A stretch of DNA of 64,000 nt from Zeus faber (Eukaryota > Chordata > Actinopteri > Zeiformes > Zeidae), in the NCBI GenBank assembly GCA_960531495.1, contig OY482850.1, positions 3,183,084-3,247,083 of the forward strand. The letters run 5' to 3'. The notes beneath the pieces are model-generated. The model saw only the letters and a list, made by a program, of their open reading frames with translations. It was not told the DNA's origin and ran no database searches. Position 1 is the stretch's first letter, and every line of letters begins with the position of its first letter. Of the stretch, positions 39,626 to 52,712 are shown one piece after another. The position numbers and the translations under genes are program-made.

Positions 39626-40428
39626 GATGTTATTTAGAACTACTACTGCAATAACTGTTAGTGTGGATAAAGCCGAAAGAGCTCATTTGCCAAATTACAA
39701 AAGAGTTCAGCAAATTCCCATTATTGACAAATAGTGAAAGTGAAGGGAAAGATAGGGAAACTGGCCCCTGAAGAGGCCTGTTGGAGAGTCAAAAATTGGA
39801 GGACGCAATCATTTTTGTCACAAGATGTCAAATCATCTTGTTTTACACAATTCTGCCTTTCCAGAATAGGCAGAATATGGTTGGCTAGCCCAACTACAGA
39901 GCAATTGGACGCCGGCATATTTTGCCTGGGAAGTTAATTGGAAGAACATGACCTTGGAGCAAATTTTCGGCTCCCTTGCTTCCAACAACACCAGCGTTAG
40001 TCATTTTTGTAATCCTGTTGATCTTGATGATGGACATCATAATATCAGCTGATCCAGCTGGATGTGGGACAATTAAATGTCACAGTATGTCACAAGACCG
40101 TGGGACATGCGTTGATGGGGCGAAAAGCAAAAAGTACAAGTAAAACGTAGAGAGAAAGAGAGAGACAGTGATTTGCTCTTTCAATGATATGTAATTAGTG
40201 CATGGAAATGAATCGGCAGCCATTCATTGTCGAATGTCACCTTATCGCCGATGCAGCATTTCAAGGACTGGCCTGCCATGACGCATGTGGGAAGACAAAG
40301 ATGCCGAATGGAAAAAGCATTGAAAATGTGATGAGTGTCATGAAAAGAGCACAAAAGCCGTACATGAGGAAGGGGAGGAGACTTAAAGTGAGAAATCAAG
40401 GGCATGGCAGGTAAATCAGAAGAAGAAT

Positions 40429-40806
40429 CGTCACACAGCACACCACATGCTTTGGATGGTGGCCGGTGAAATGAGGCCTCTGCATTTAACCCATCCTGGC
40501 TTGTCCTTCCTCTTGTGGCACAGCCAGGAGCAGTGGGCAGCATTCATGGATGCCCCCGGGGATGAGTGTCCATTGCTGGTCAGACGATGATGTGTGCATG
40601 TTTTTGGTGGGGGTTCTTACTGACGTTAGGTGGAGGAAACCCCATGTGAGCACGGGGAGAACACGCAAACTCCACACAGAAAGGTTCCTATTTGGGAGAT
40701 ATCCCACCTGGAGCACGGTGCCAACAGTGCCCCAGGGGGGTATTGAACCCAGGACCTTCTTGCTGTGAGACAGCAGTGCAATGCACTGCGCCATCGTGCT
40801 ACGTGG
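40429..40806 (-). repeat. tRNA-derived SINE (family 1, copy 2)
   Basis: Same order as the copy at 10087-10499, with GGCGCAGTGCATTGCACTG and a box B-like GGGTTCAATACCC, and about 20 extra bases near 40710. Confidence 0.75.
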
Positions 40807-41204
40807 TGCGGAGGCGCCGGACGGAGGGAGGGAGGCAGGTAAGCGAGGACGGAGGGAAGGGAAAATATAAAAAGGGCCAAAGCGTGGATGGAAAACAAAG
40901 GGATGAGAAGATAAAGATTGAAAGAGGAGATTTAAATAAAACGTGAAAGTTATGGAACTAGAATGAGGGATCTTGGAGGTGAGAAGAGCCACCCCGGGTC
41001 TACTGTTGGCACTAAGGAGATTGAACCTGGAGGGGGCTCTGGAAAAATCGATGGAAAGCCATTCAGGCCCACTTTGGGAGCAGACATCAATCATGGGGGC
41101 CAAAAGAAAACCATGTTGCAGAAATATCTGGAATATGGGAGTTTGTGAGCTCTGGTGTGTGTCTATAAGTGTTTGACAAATGTATTGGATAAGATCAGAT
41201 TACA

Positions 41205-41420
41205 GTAGATTGGATTCAATTACATTAGAATAGATTAGACTGCATTAGACACAATAGGTCAATTGGATTAGAATAGATTTGATAATAATAGATAGATAGA
41301 TTCGATTGAAATAGATGATATTTCATTGAATTAGATCAGAATAGATTTCATACTATATTAGATTACATTGGAACCCGTTGGATTGCATTGGGTGCCATTA
41401 AATCGGATTGGATTATATTC
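41205..41420. repeat. Degenerate minisatellite of ATTAGATTGG-like units
   Basis: Loose repeats of GATTAGAATAGATT, GATTGGATT and similar words over about 215 nt. Confidence 0.65.
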
Positions 41421-42415
41421 CAATTGTGGTAAAATTGTTGTGTGGTTGTGCAGTGGCAAAAAGTACATTTGGTGACCTTGTGTACCGGTAGTACTGATGA
41501 CAACCACACCGACAAAAATGCATTCAAAAGTGATTAAAGAAGAAATACAGGGCACAACAGTGTATTTGCTATTATTTGAGCAGTTGACTTCAATACTGTA
41601 CATACCAACATAAGTAACAAATGTACCATGGGGTATGGAGGAAAGTGTCTTCAAGGACCAGTCATTGCTTTTTTTCAACAATAAAAGTGAGAAGAATTTC
41701 AAAAAGTTTATTTGTCACGAGCGGGAAAGGCAGCCGCTTGAATCGTGGCACACCACAACTGCTGTCTCTGGAAGATGGCTCACAGTCTTGAAACGGAATG
41801 GGAAATTTTAACACCGTCTGCAGATTTCACTGGCGGCCTCTTCGTCCTTCTTGGAGTGAGTTAGAAGCCTGAGTGTTAAGAGAGGGTGACTTGACCAAAC
41901 AGCCCTAAGCCTCACTCTTGCTTTCTCATGGCCATTCTCTCTCTCTCTCTCCCTCTCTCCCTCTCTCTCTCTCTACCTCATTCTTTCTCTGTTTTCTCTT
42001 GTCCCAAATCACTCCCTACACCCCACTCTAACCCCTAACAAAAATCGCACTCAAAAGTCTTACATTTTCGGGAATTTTGGGGCCCCATCTCACAATTACA
42101 GATGGTACAAGTGCGGGGGGGCTATTTGAGCCTTTGAAACAGAGACAATCTGAGTGCAGCAGGCCAAAAAAAAAAAAACCCTCTGTGAATCCAACATACA
42201 TTGCGAATCCTGGAGGAGTTGGGAACAAGGGCGTGGCAAGCGATTAATTAACTTCACATAATTATTTGATACATAATGTTTTGTTACATGTCTAATTTGT
42301 CATTACCAATTACATTTATGTGGTTCGAAAGTCATGCCTTTTATTTTATGAATACGATTTTTAAACATTGTAAAAACATTTTCAAAATGGCCAATGACAA
42401 TGGTATATATGGCCA

Positions 42416-42645
42416 TGATCAGGAGGTAGAGCGAGTCGTCCAGTAAGCGGAACATTGCCAGTTCGATCCCGGGCTCCTCCTGGTAGTGTGTTGATGTGTC
42501 GTTGAGCAAGACGCTTAACCCCCTAACTGCTCCCCCGGCGCCTCTATATGGCACCCCACTGCTCCTAAATACGTCAGTTACTAGGATGGGTAAAATGCAG
42601 AGAAATTGCAAATTTCCCTGTTGTGGGACTAATAAAGGTCTAAAA
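42416..42645 (+). repeat. tRNA-derived SINE (family 3) with LINE-like tail
   Basis: The head has GGAGGTAGAGCGAGTCGTCC and GTTCGATCCCGGGC (box B). The 3' end AATTTCCC...GGGACTAATAAAGGTCT resembles the LINE tails at 16184 and 47214. Confidence 0.75.
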
Positions 42646-43882
42646 AAGAACCCCCCAAAAAAAACAAGAAATGGAGAAAACGGGTGTGCACGAAAGCAAG
42701 TGTGGCACGCTGAGTATGCACAATGCCATTCCCTGCTACCCAAATGGCAAACTAGCCAGAATATTTAGTCTGAACATTTTAAGTCGGTCTGAAACCATAA
42801 TATGTATCAAAAGGTATGTGCAAAGCACCAGTGTGGTGTACTACATCCGGTGAAATATCACTCTATAGAAACAATGCACGCTACGCTGACAAGAGTACCC
42901 CATAATGTATTGTGAGGTAAAAGTTTCTATACAGTGTTGTTGTCAACCCATCGTTCTTCTCCTCACACTCTACCACACGTGTAGTATGTAGTATGCCATT
43001 TCAGACACAGACTTCTTTACCCTTAACTCTAAAGCCCGTGCCTCAGATACATTAAGATATGAAGTCCAGTACTGCCAATTCCCCTCCGAGGAAAGTAGCT
43101 AGTGGCTGCTCTAAAAGTTCCTAGAAGTCACCAGACGATATTGTGTAATGTAAATACATGTGAGGTGACTGTGCCTTAATCGGAGAAATGGACAATCCTC
43201 AATTGTCTATTTTTGTGGCTTGTTGACGTTAAGAAGATAGATAAATAGGATAAACTGAGGCAAAGTAGACACAACTAAGTAACAACACAATTAAGAGAGT
43301 CTAATCAAGTGTGGAGAACAAGAGAAAGTCAAACTATTTTCATCTTAAAAAGGTGCCTATTGAAGTCGGTCCAAAAAGTACCCAAATCTACTCACAAAAT
43401 CTCAAAGTTTGGAGCATTGTAACATTATATTTCCATATACTGTTTATTCTTAGTTAATTGTCTACTACCTTGTATGTCTCTTGAGCTGTCTATTACTTAT
43501 CTTAATACCTTGTAATACAATGCCGTACATGCAGCTCATTCCATTTGGGTCCGTTTGATTTTGGTATACCTATGCACCGGTGTAAACAATTTACAATTTA
43601 TATTTATAACCGTGCTGCAACATCTTTGCAAAACAGTCTCCATTTACTGGGGGGGAGGGATCCTCTTCCTTGGGACACATGGCATTCATGTGAAATTCGG
43701 GGTTGTCTGTCAGTGTTTGGTACGGCTGTTGAATAGCGTGAAATGTGCAAAGGTTTGAGTGAGGGACAGAAATCCCGGCAAATGGAAATGCACGCACACT
43801 CGAACACAAATTCTGCATCAATAGCACAGACCTCCCTAATCGTTGCAGCAAAAATCAGGTTATGGGTGCAAAACCCACTTAC
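42646..43882. other. Intronic sequence before the 44 kb exon, nothing recognised
   Basis: No repeats or ORFs with known motifs; the right end is the donor of the 43883 exon on the minus strand. Confidence 0.35.
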
Positions 43883-44037
43883 TTGTGCGACTTGTGGTCC
43901 GGGATGTTGGGGTCCAGGTTGGTGTGGTTGACAAATTTCAAGCTGTACAGGGCCATGACCTCTCTTCTCAGCGAGAGGAGGCTGTGGCAGAACTTCACTC
44001 CCATCTCCTCCAGCTCCCTGGTGCCCATCTGCAAACC
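43883..44037 (-). CDS. agbl1: Cytosolic carboxypeptidase exon after the catalytic domain
   Basis: The exon is 155 nt: 51 codons plus two bases. It starts GLQMGTRELEEMGVKFC, matching the GLQxGTRELEEMGxxFC block that follows the catalytic glutamate in CCP1/CCP4, and ends in a less conserved stretch (NIPDHKSH). The donor is AA then GTAAGT, a strong consensus. The acceptor ends CATATCCAG; instead of a normal pyrimidine tract it is preceded by about 70 nt of TG-rich repeat (44051-44120). The two leftover bases AA join the first base C of the exon at 4809 to give Asn, so the phases agree across the 39 kb intron. Because 155 is not a multiple of three, skipping this exon would shift the frame. Confidence 0.9.
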
Positions 44038-44050
44038 CTGGATATGCCGT

Positions 44051-44120
44051 GAACACACACACACAAGACACACACAGACACACACACACAGACACACACA
44101 CAGACACACACACACACACA
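44051..44120. repeat. CA/TG microsatellite next to an acceptor site
   Basis: Interrupted CA repeats on the plus strand, read as UG-rich RNA just upstream of the acceptor at 44038. Confidence 0.9.
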
Positions 44121-44652
44121 GTAGCACGGGTTAAATTGTTTCTTTGCGGAGTGGGAAAGGACTCTCTACAAGACCTTGACACATGCACACACGTTTTGTA
44201 CTTTCTTGCCATCGGGCATGCGCACGCACGCACACACACACGCAAGCACGCACACACACACACACACCTAGTGTTGTGTATTCATGATGCCATGAAGTAA
44301 ACTGTGAAGGCTGTGCCAAACAAAGAAGAGAAATATGAAATTAACTAATCTATCTATCTAATCAGGAAAAAATACAAAAATATGTACAAGAAAATCTAAA
44401 AACTTCAGCAAAAAAATTTAATGAAAGCCAAAATAAACAATGTGTTCCCAGTAATTATTTGGTACATCAATATCGCTTGGTGTGTTGGTATTTCCTTTTA
44501 GCTTTTCAAAGGCATTCATCTTTTCTATTTTCAGAAGGTTTTCCAGATTTTTTACTTGTTTTCAAAATTATACGCAACAAAAATGGCATCTTAAACAAGG
44601 CAGAAGCCATGAATTGTGCATACACAGTGAGCATGCATAGCTCTCTTGTGTT

Positions 44653-44654
<2 letters not shown>

Positions 44655-44695
<41 letters not shown>

Positions 44696-44861
44696 AAGCG
44701 GATTGGCAGAGACACGACTTGCATGACAAACGACAAACGATGGAGAGAGCTGTTTGTGTGTGTGTTCTGTTTGGCCTCTCTAGTCATATCCTCCAAGATG
44801 CCTAATGTATCAATCCAATCAGCTCAGTGTGTGTGTGGTAGTTGGACACAGCATTGGTTTT

Positions 44862-44897
<36 letters not shown>
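44655..44897. repeat. CT and GT microsatellites
   Basis: (CT)n at about 44656-44694 and (GT)n at about 44863-44897. Confidence 0.9.
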
Positions 44898-44898
<1 letters not shown>

Positions 44899-45060
44899 CG
44901 TCCAGGAACATTTGTGTGAGGGACAGCTGTTCAATAATTGAGAGAGCGTTGGGGAAGGTTTACATGTGCAGGGTGTACAGCGATTGCCGCCTGTTCGCCT
45001 GAAAAACAGAAATCAATAGATGGACAGACAGGGAGGCGAGGTGGGGGGGTCGGTGGCAAT

Positions 45061-45610
45061 TCCAATCACCTTTCCCCACTCCCTGTCACTCTCCATCTCC
45101 TCTCCTCCACTGTTCTGTTCTGTTCTTTCCGTTCTTTCTTTCTTCTTTTGAGAGCCTCCAGCCCTTGTTCTTGTCCTTCTGTCGTCACCGTTGGCTGTCT
45201 CGCCCCCATCTCTTCTCCCCAGCTCTCCTCCGCCGCTTTGGTTCTTTTGTTTCGTTCCCTTAGTCCCATCCCTCCTCGCGCCTTTTCTCCTCTGTCAGCC
45301 CCTCTCCTCTAACTCTCTGAATCCTCTTTGTCTCTCCGAAATTTCTCCCCTTCCTTCATTCCTCTTACCCTCTCCACTCTTTTCTTCCACTCTCCTCCTC
45401 TGCCCTGCTCTCTTCCACCTTCTTTGCCTATTCTACATCCCTCTCCCCTGCTCTGCTCCTCTTTCCTTTCTTCTTTTCTCCTCCCCTTCTTTCCTCCCCA
45501 CCTGCTCTCCTACCCTCCTATTCCTCTCATTGTGTCCCACCCACGCTCCCCTCATCCCATTCCTCCTCTTACTGCCTCCACCCATCCTCCTTCTGCCATT
45601 CTTCATTTTG
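45061..45610 (+). repeat. Long pyrimidine-rich tract
   Basis: About 550 nt with few purines on the plus strand (CCT, CTT and TCC words). ORFs inside are base-bias artefacts. Confidence 0.85.
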
Positions 45611-46859
45611 CACAAAAACCAAATGTTTTTCAACATTGAAATCAGACATCAAACCCAACACAACATCAGCTCACAATTGGCGAGCAAAAACCTGAGGAAA
45701 CTGGGTAGAGCAGCAGTTCTCAAATGGTGGTTCTCCATCCAAAACTGGGTCATGGGGTCCATTTGGAATGGACCCACTTGGAGTCAAAGCAATTCAGTGG
45801 TTTACCTGTAATTGCCATTAGGCTCATCATGAGGTGATATTTGCGTTGTATTGCTTCCTAGATAAAGCAGTATTCCGCACAAATGCATTGTGAGTAACCA
45901 CAGCATTCAATTTGCGAACTAAATTAGAACGGTTCTAATTCTTTAAATTACGTTTGTGTCCTGGCTTTATGACTAAGGACAAATGCATATCCTGAGGCCA
46001 GGGCAGTTGAGCACCTCTGGCGGGACAAAAGTTAATTTAACGGGACTATGAAGGGATGTGTTGGAAGTTTGCCTTGTATGTTAGAAGAAGAAACAAGAAC
46101 CCATTGATCTTCCTTAACTGTTTTGCATGGGGGGGGCTTATTTACCAAATAGAGGGAGCCCTTCTTTGAGCAGCAAAACTTTCCTTGGAATTAACTAAGT
46201 GCTAATTTAAAAGTTGCCAGTCAGTTTGCAACAGGAATAAATCTCTGGAAAAAAACAGATGTAATAAGAAGAAGTGAAGATATCTCCCCTTCCCTTTCCT
46301 CTCCCACGTCTCTGGTGTCTCTCATATTATCACAAGTGTAAGGCAGGGGAAGCTGTACCCTGATATGGACTTAGTGCGATATTGCATGGGTAAAGGCTCT
46401 GCAATAAAAATGCACTGATTTAAATTTTGTTTTGTGTTCTGAATTAGGCCACCCGCCTGTCGTTGGAGGTTTACCTTAAAGGACGACGGACTTGAGGCGA
46501 TGTCGCACAAGGCATTCAAAAGTCAAGGCTTTGAAGCTGGCACCCTGCAGGCCTCCGGTGAGCCTGCAGGGTGAAATGTCCATGCACACCGGTGACAGTT
46601 GGTCCGCACAGGGTTGTAGCATGGAAGGGGGGATAGCACCTGGCTATCCCCAGCTTGTGGAGATTCTGTCCTTTGAACAGTTCATTATTGAACATTGTTA
46701 TAGAACATCATTGACCAGATTCTTGAACTTTAATTTTGCAGTAAATACTTTTTGTCAGTTTGGGGACAGCGTAGTTCACGGGGGATGAGAGGAGAGGTGA
46801 GAGCAAGAGAGGTCTGGGCTCAGTTTGGGGTCGTCGAGGATGAGACATGTCAACTAATG

Positions 46860-47280
46860 CAATACATTCATTCTGGCAGGCCAGAGAAGGAGCTACAGTG
46901 GACGGCTCATCTAGCTGCGCTGCAGGACTGAACGGTTAGGGAGATCCTTTGTCCTCACTGCCATCAGTCTGCACAACACCTTGCCAATTGTCAATAGCCA
47001 GGAACCAGTAGCTCTCTCTCTTTCTCTCTCCCTCTCTCTCAATAACTGAACCATTGGACTCTGTGCACTAGACACTATTATTTTCTTTGTGCAATAATGC
47101 TAAAAGACTAAAATGCTATGAAGCAATTGTATTTTTAACACTGTGCATACTGCATTAGCACTTTTTTTGTGTACTGTCTCTTATCTAAACTGTGTGAGCT
47201 ACTGGAGACCTGAATTTCCCCAAATAGATGAATAAAGTATCTATCTATCTATCTATCAATCTATCCATCTATCCATCCAT
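46860..47280 (+). mobile_element. LINE 3' end (last ORF codons, UTR, tail)
   Basis: RPEKELQWTAHLAAL and a CPHCHQSAQHL-like reading in one frame resemble the end of fish LINE ORFs (pattern SFVPSAVRLYN in the related frame). The 3' UTR ends AATTTCCCCAAATAGATGAA then TAAAGTATC and (TATC)n. Confidence 0.6.
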
Positions 47281-47767
47281 CTATCTATATACTTTACGAT
47301 AAAATAGTATTTAATGAATACTAGTTCCCGTTGTCAGTTATTGGTTCTTTAAATTAACCAAAAATAAGAAAGGGCAATCGCAAATTATGAGCGCAACATA
47401 ATGTTACATGTGGCATCACAAAAGGTAGAAAGAAAGAAAATCGTAACTAACTTTGAAGAACATATCTGTGTCAATATGTTCCCACTCAAGAACAGGATGT
47501 AAGAAAGGGTGGGATTGATCTGACATAACATTTGCTTTGTGTCTTTCTATGCATGGACCTTGATTTAGTTCCAGGCATAGATAGAGTGAGGCGCCTTGTG
47601 ATTTGCTAACCTTGAAGGCCTGAGAAGCTGGTTATGTTTCCCTTGTATTTTAGTTTATTTTTAGGATGTTAAATCTCACTTTACGGAAACTTGTTTTGTG
47701 TGTCTAAGTGTATTTTCTTGAACATGTTTAGAGTAACAATAATATCACATTTTATTTCAAATGACTG

Positions 47768-48895
47768 TACAGTAGGAGCCACATGGTGAGGGCAGCTGGA
47801 ACATGACGGGGCCCGGGCAGATGCGTGAATGGGGCGTGGCTGACCCATGGAGGGTGCCTGTCGGGTCCCTGCTCGGAACCTGCCTGTCATTATATCCCCC
47901 TCGATGACGTCATTTCGTGCCAGCGCCTGGAAACTCCCGGAGGCGGCATTTGTGGAAAAGCAGTTGCAATGCTTTATCTGTCCATCGGGGGAGCAGTGCT
48001 GCAAAACGTGAAGCAACTCGCTTATACAGGATAATCTTGCGTTTGTTTAATGGAAAATAGACATGTTTTGGAATGGAACATATGTTCTGTACATCTAATT
48101 GAAACAAGATATACAAATGATTTTAAAGAAGAACTGTTTCAAAGAATGAATGAATCAGTGTTTTTTTATTTATTGTAGATGTATTTCATTGAATAAAACA
48201 AATGAAAACACTGTTTAATTTACATAAAATAAATGTGAAAAATCGCAACAAATTTAATCGCAATACTTAAAGTATCGCAAAAGTCGCCATTTTGTGTGTT
48301 TTCATACTGCAGTAACTTTTTCATTGTTCTAAGGACTTTTTGGAGGAACCGTCTATTTTATTGTCTCCGCGCTGCAGGCACTACTGTAGTATCGATCGTA
48401 GTTCTTAGAACTCCGTTTTGAGCAACTTATACAGCTCCTGCTCCAGGACAGGGACTGAACCTTCTGTGATAGAAGTGATAGACGCTGTCTATCTAACCAT
48501 TCAGTATAACACTGCATTGTTGTGGCTCACGACTATTTACGATGTCCACTATCAAGTTGACTCACTGTCATTATTGTCTGCATTTTATTTTTTTGTATTT
48601 TAGGTAAATGCTATTATATTACTTATACTACACTAATTCTTTCCATTTTCGATTTAAAAATGTTGTTTAAAAATTAACTGTTTAAATTCTCTTTAAATTC
48701 AGTTTTTAAATAATGTTTTATTTTAATCACTGCTATACCCTTATTTTACGTATTATATAAAGTTGAGTTGGCTCTGAGGCTAAGAATCCCATTACTGGTA
48801 ATGATGCTTGCTTTAGTATTTGACAATAAACATGAAACTATAATTACATAGACCTAGTTTGAGTGCTCTCATTACAAAGCTATTGAACTTGGTAA
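47768..48895 (+). repeat. Unclassified dispersed repeat (copy C), both halves plus extra segment
   Basis: 47770-48030 and 48390-48475 match copy A; 48485-48890 matches copy B. The 48031-48389 segment has no counterpart in copy A. GATCGTAGTTCTTAGAACTC resumes right after it. Confidence 0.65.
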
Positions 48896-48984
48896 AACGG
48901 CACCAATGCCAGTTTCTAGTCTCTTACATGAAGAACATTGAAAGACCTGATAAAATGCTTTGCATTATTTTTTTAGCATCTTTG

Positions 48985-49095
48985 AAAAGGAGGTTTAACT
49001 TGTTTATAAGGCTTAAACGTTTGCCCCATTGAACAGAATTTTAGCACAGCAAGAAGCTGCAGCAGAGTGGCAAGATTCCCCAATAGAAGACTAGC
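48985..49095 (-). repeat. Short dispersed repeat (family R4), copy 4
   Basis: AAAAGGAGGTTTAACTTG to GCAAGATTCCCCAATAG is the reverse complement of the 39.5 kb copy. Confidence 0.65.
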
Positions 49096-49500
49096 TCTGA
49101 ACTGTTAGGTTTAATGGTAACATTTTAATTAGGCTTGGGTTAAAAAATAGCCAACCTAACATGCAATCTCTCAGCATGATCATATGAAACTTTAATAATC
49201 CTTTTTGGGCCACTTCCACTTTCAAACAGTAATGAAATGGCTCGCTATTTTTTGAATGTGGCTAGCAAGTTGGAGCGCATTTTGAAACCCAGGCCGCATA
49301 GAGATGTCCGGCATTTTGGACTAGAGCAGAAAAAAGGCAAAGGGCCGTCTGGTCATTGCATTGAAGTCTTCAGGTTGATTTGTACAAGACAACATCAGTC
49401 AATAAAGCCAATCCTGGTGTGGCTTTATTAAGTGCAAGGTGTGAGGGAAACATTAAACATTCATGAGAGGGGAAGATGATGCTTCTATCCCCCTTAATGC

Positions 49501-49507
49501 ACGCGCA

Positions 49508-49583
<76 letters not shown>
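49501..49583 (+). repeat. CA microsatellite
   Basis: (CA)n of about 80 nt with a short GCACGC lead. Confidence 0.95.
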
Positions 49584-49584
<1 letters not shown>

Positions 49585-49797
49585 GCACATAAACACTGAC
49601 CTAGGCACTCAAAGGCAGGTGTGTGTACATATGTGTGTGTATACACACACATTCACACATGTGAAACACTGGTCCTACTCACCTACATGGACACACAAAC
49701 ATGTACATATAAACAGTATGCACACTCAATATATTTGTACTCAAACACATATATGAACCCAGACACAAACCCGCACATTGACCTACACCTACACTGT

Positions 49798-50700
49798 ATA
49801 TGTGACTCCACCGCATATTTTAGGGTCACATTTTGAAATTTTACATTTTTATTTTATGTGTAATGTGAAAGTGTAACATGGGAGCTTCAACATAAGGGGG
49901 AAATTTCTGGAAGTCAAGCAAATATTTTTGAATCTATGACTTATTAAAAATGTAGGGTTTGAAAACAAAAGTTCTGAGGAATCAGGCTTTAAAGTTTTAG
50001 AAGCAAGCAGCACCAGAACTTTGCAGTGCTAAATACACATTTAAAAACACGATTACTGCTTTAAATGATTACATTTGGATTGTGCTGTACTCCTTCAATG
50101 AAATAATGTTGAATATTTTCATAATTCAAGTTAATCCATTAATTTTAAGTTTATGTTATGTTTTATTCATTCTAAGTTTATGCTCTCTATACTAGCATGT
50201 CTACTCTATACTAGCACTAGGACCACAACAATTCCTAGAATGCAAATAACAGTGTCCTCCCAGCCATTTGTATTCTCGGATTTGCTGTTTCCTGGGAGCA
50301 CCTTGCGCTGCCGCCTCCTGCTGCCAGTTCCGCAATATGACTGCGAGCTTCTGCCACCCTCTTCTCGTAATCGATAACCACACGGAGATGATGTTTTCAC
50401 AGAGAAGTGACATTTTATTTGTTGTTTCTTCAAAACATTGCTTATGGAGGCGCTTCTTTTTCGTGTCCTGAGGCGGCGTCAGTGTCAGTTTTCTTATCAG
50501 GCGAAGAAGACCTGCTAGTCATTCGCGAGTGCATACAATTTATTGTATATCTTCATTTATCAAAATGGTGCTGACTTCACATTACTCGGAATATTGAAGG
50601 ATGATCTTGTTCTGCATGTTTGCATTAAAGGGAACGGTAAGATCGCCGTTTGTTCAACAAATTGTTGCTGAGTACAAAACTAACACTGATGGAGCACGCA
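49798..50700 (-). pseudogene. Diverged relative of the 2.5-3.6 kb locus (unrecognised gene and its flanks)
   Basis: The segment aligns by eye with 2475-3640 in the same order and orientation. The 3' flank at 49798-50020 matches 2480-2665; the leader and first codons at 50329-50430 match 3268-3360; the upstream flank at 50455-50640 matches parts of 3361-3560. The coding start reads IDYEKRVAEARSHIAEL against MDYDKLVAEAVNHIADL, about 11 of 16 identical after the first residue, but the ATG is ATC (50373-50375) and the frame stops at 50235-50237. Flanks on both sides are shared, so this looks like a DNA-level duplication or a repeat carrying the gene rather than a reverse-transcribed copy. It lies inside the 15.8 kb carboxypeptidase intron. 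Confidence 0.5.
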
Positions 50701-50950
50701 GCATCGACTTTTTAATATTTATCTACTATTTAGAAATATAATTCAGTTTTGAAAATACATTGAGTGATAGAAAACTACTTGAGGAACATAATCTTCTATA
50801 ACCTAATTTTTGAATCGAATTTCCAATGTTTTTCAAGCCCAGCCAACAGTACAGAGGTGGGAAATGTGTCGGTTTGGGATATGGTGGGTCACATACGTAT
50901 ATGCAGTATGTGCATATACCTCATACAAACAAATACACATAAGCTCAGAC

Positions 50951-51081
<131 letters not shown>

Positions 51082-51389
51082 GTAGGACCCAGCCCCCATC
51101 TCACTCTCTCTCTCTCTCTCTCTCCTCTCTCTCAAACAGTCCAACAGTAGCTGTTTCTCTTTCAATATCTTGCCTCGTTCCCCCTCTGGCTTTGCAACTT
51201 CATACGAGATGGACTATTTACATCCTCAGCGCCGCAGGAGGTTAGGAGACCCACACGCATTCAAAAATATACACACACATAATGCATTTCATTAGATAAA
51301 GCAGAGCAGCGGTTATGTTTGCCAATTTATCTCAGGAGATCTTTCGTATGAAACTGATCCATGCCACAAATGTAAAACCAGTAATATTT

Positions 51390-51422
<33 letters not shown>

Positions 51423-52544
51423 CATAATAATTAGGTAAATAATATTAACAGTTCAAAGCAGATTCCTCATGATTTACTTACAAGTTAATTTGGAGGAGAC
51501 TGGAACACAGCCACCCCCACCCAACCGCCCTGAATTTCTGATGTTTCAACTTATCCCCCCCCCCCCTCAAGGAGATGTACAGTAAATAATTCATGGCTGC
51601 ACCCTTAGATGCACCGGCTCATCAAAAATACAACTATTTCTCTGAAGTGTGCGATCAAAAAAACTAACAAAGCTGCGATCGCTCCTCAATTTGGCTGGTG
51701 CTGCCACTGACGCATGTGCGATGTGAGAGCTTTGTGAAACTTTGTTCCACCGTGGAGACTGAAATCCAGAGCCTGGATCGGGCCAGTGGGCATCGCTGCG
51801 GCCTGGCAAAAAGACAAACTATCTACGCTCCATGGACTCCTGGACTCCAGGTTGAACACAGGTTTTGGAACAGGGCTTTGGGAATCATTTTTTCTTTCCT
51901 AGGTCCGAATAATAATGACATACACAATAACATACGGGATCTGATGTTAAATCCCTTGTAATGGGGCACACTTCCTTTCATCTGAACCCCCTTTGACGCC
52001 TGCGAACATTTTGGGGCAGACAACAGAGATTAAGACCAGACAAGGCTGAGAGGAGATAGGAGTAGAGGAGGAACAGCTCCTCCATTGTTTCCCACTCACA
52101 CCCTCTGGACACCCACTGCTGTCGAATAGACCCAGCCAAATGGTCGACTCACTGACTGTGGATGGTTCTACAAAGACATTCTTTGTTTGGACTAAACTAA
52201 TGTCTAAAGCAATATATGATCACCATGATATTTTTCACTAGCTGATTTCGTGAAGAATGATACTATTCTCAACTTGGAGGGAGAGGAAATGGTAGAATTA
52301 GAAATGTGGTGGTTAAAGGTGATGAAGCTGTTGTACCATTTGTTGAGCTTGGACTCCCCCTGGCGTCCACAGACGAGACCCAACTAACCTGTCAATAATG
52401 CGTGTCTATAGCTTCGAAGTCGTGAATTATATCATGTCTCACCTGTTTTCATTTTAGCAGTGCTCTGCATGTCACACACGCATATTGTCCTCACTCCAGT
52501 AAGAATAATCTGCATGCTAATAAACCCCCATGCAGTCCGCCCAA

Positions 52545-52712
52545 TTGCGTCAATTTGAAAGGGCCCAACCGTGAGTGCCCAAAAATTCGCTTTCAAATCT
52601 CAGATGTACACCAAACTCTCTCGGTTGAGCCATCAGCGGCAACAATGGCCATTAGTGTCTGAGAGTTAAATATAAGTCATGTCATACGCATCTGACCAGG
52701 GAGGTGGGCGCT
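52545..52712 (-). repeat. Inverted copy of the 60915-61075 repeat
   Basis: TTGAGCCATCAGC, AGATGTACACCAAACTCTCT and TCTGACCAGGGAGG are reverse complements of 60930-61050. Confidence 0.75.

Noticed and set aside
45700-45800. hAT/Charlie-like terminus (GCAGTTCTCAAA)
   Set aside because: Only one weak end-like motif and no inverted partner.
45191-45811. 206-residue ORF rich in Pro, Ser and Leu
   Set aside because: A product of the pyrimidine-rich tract, with no conserved pattern.
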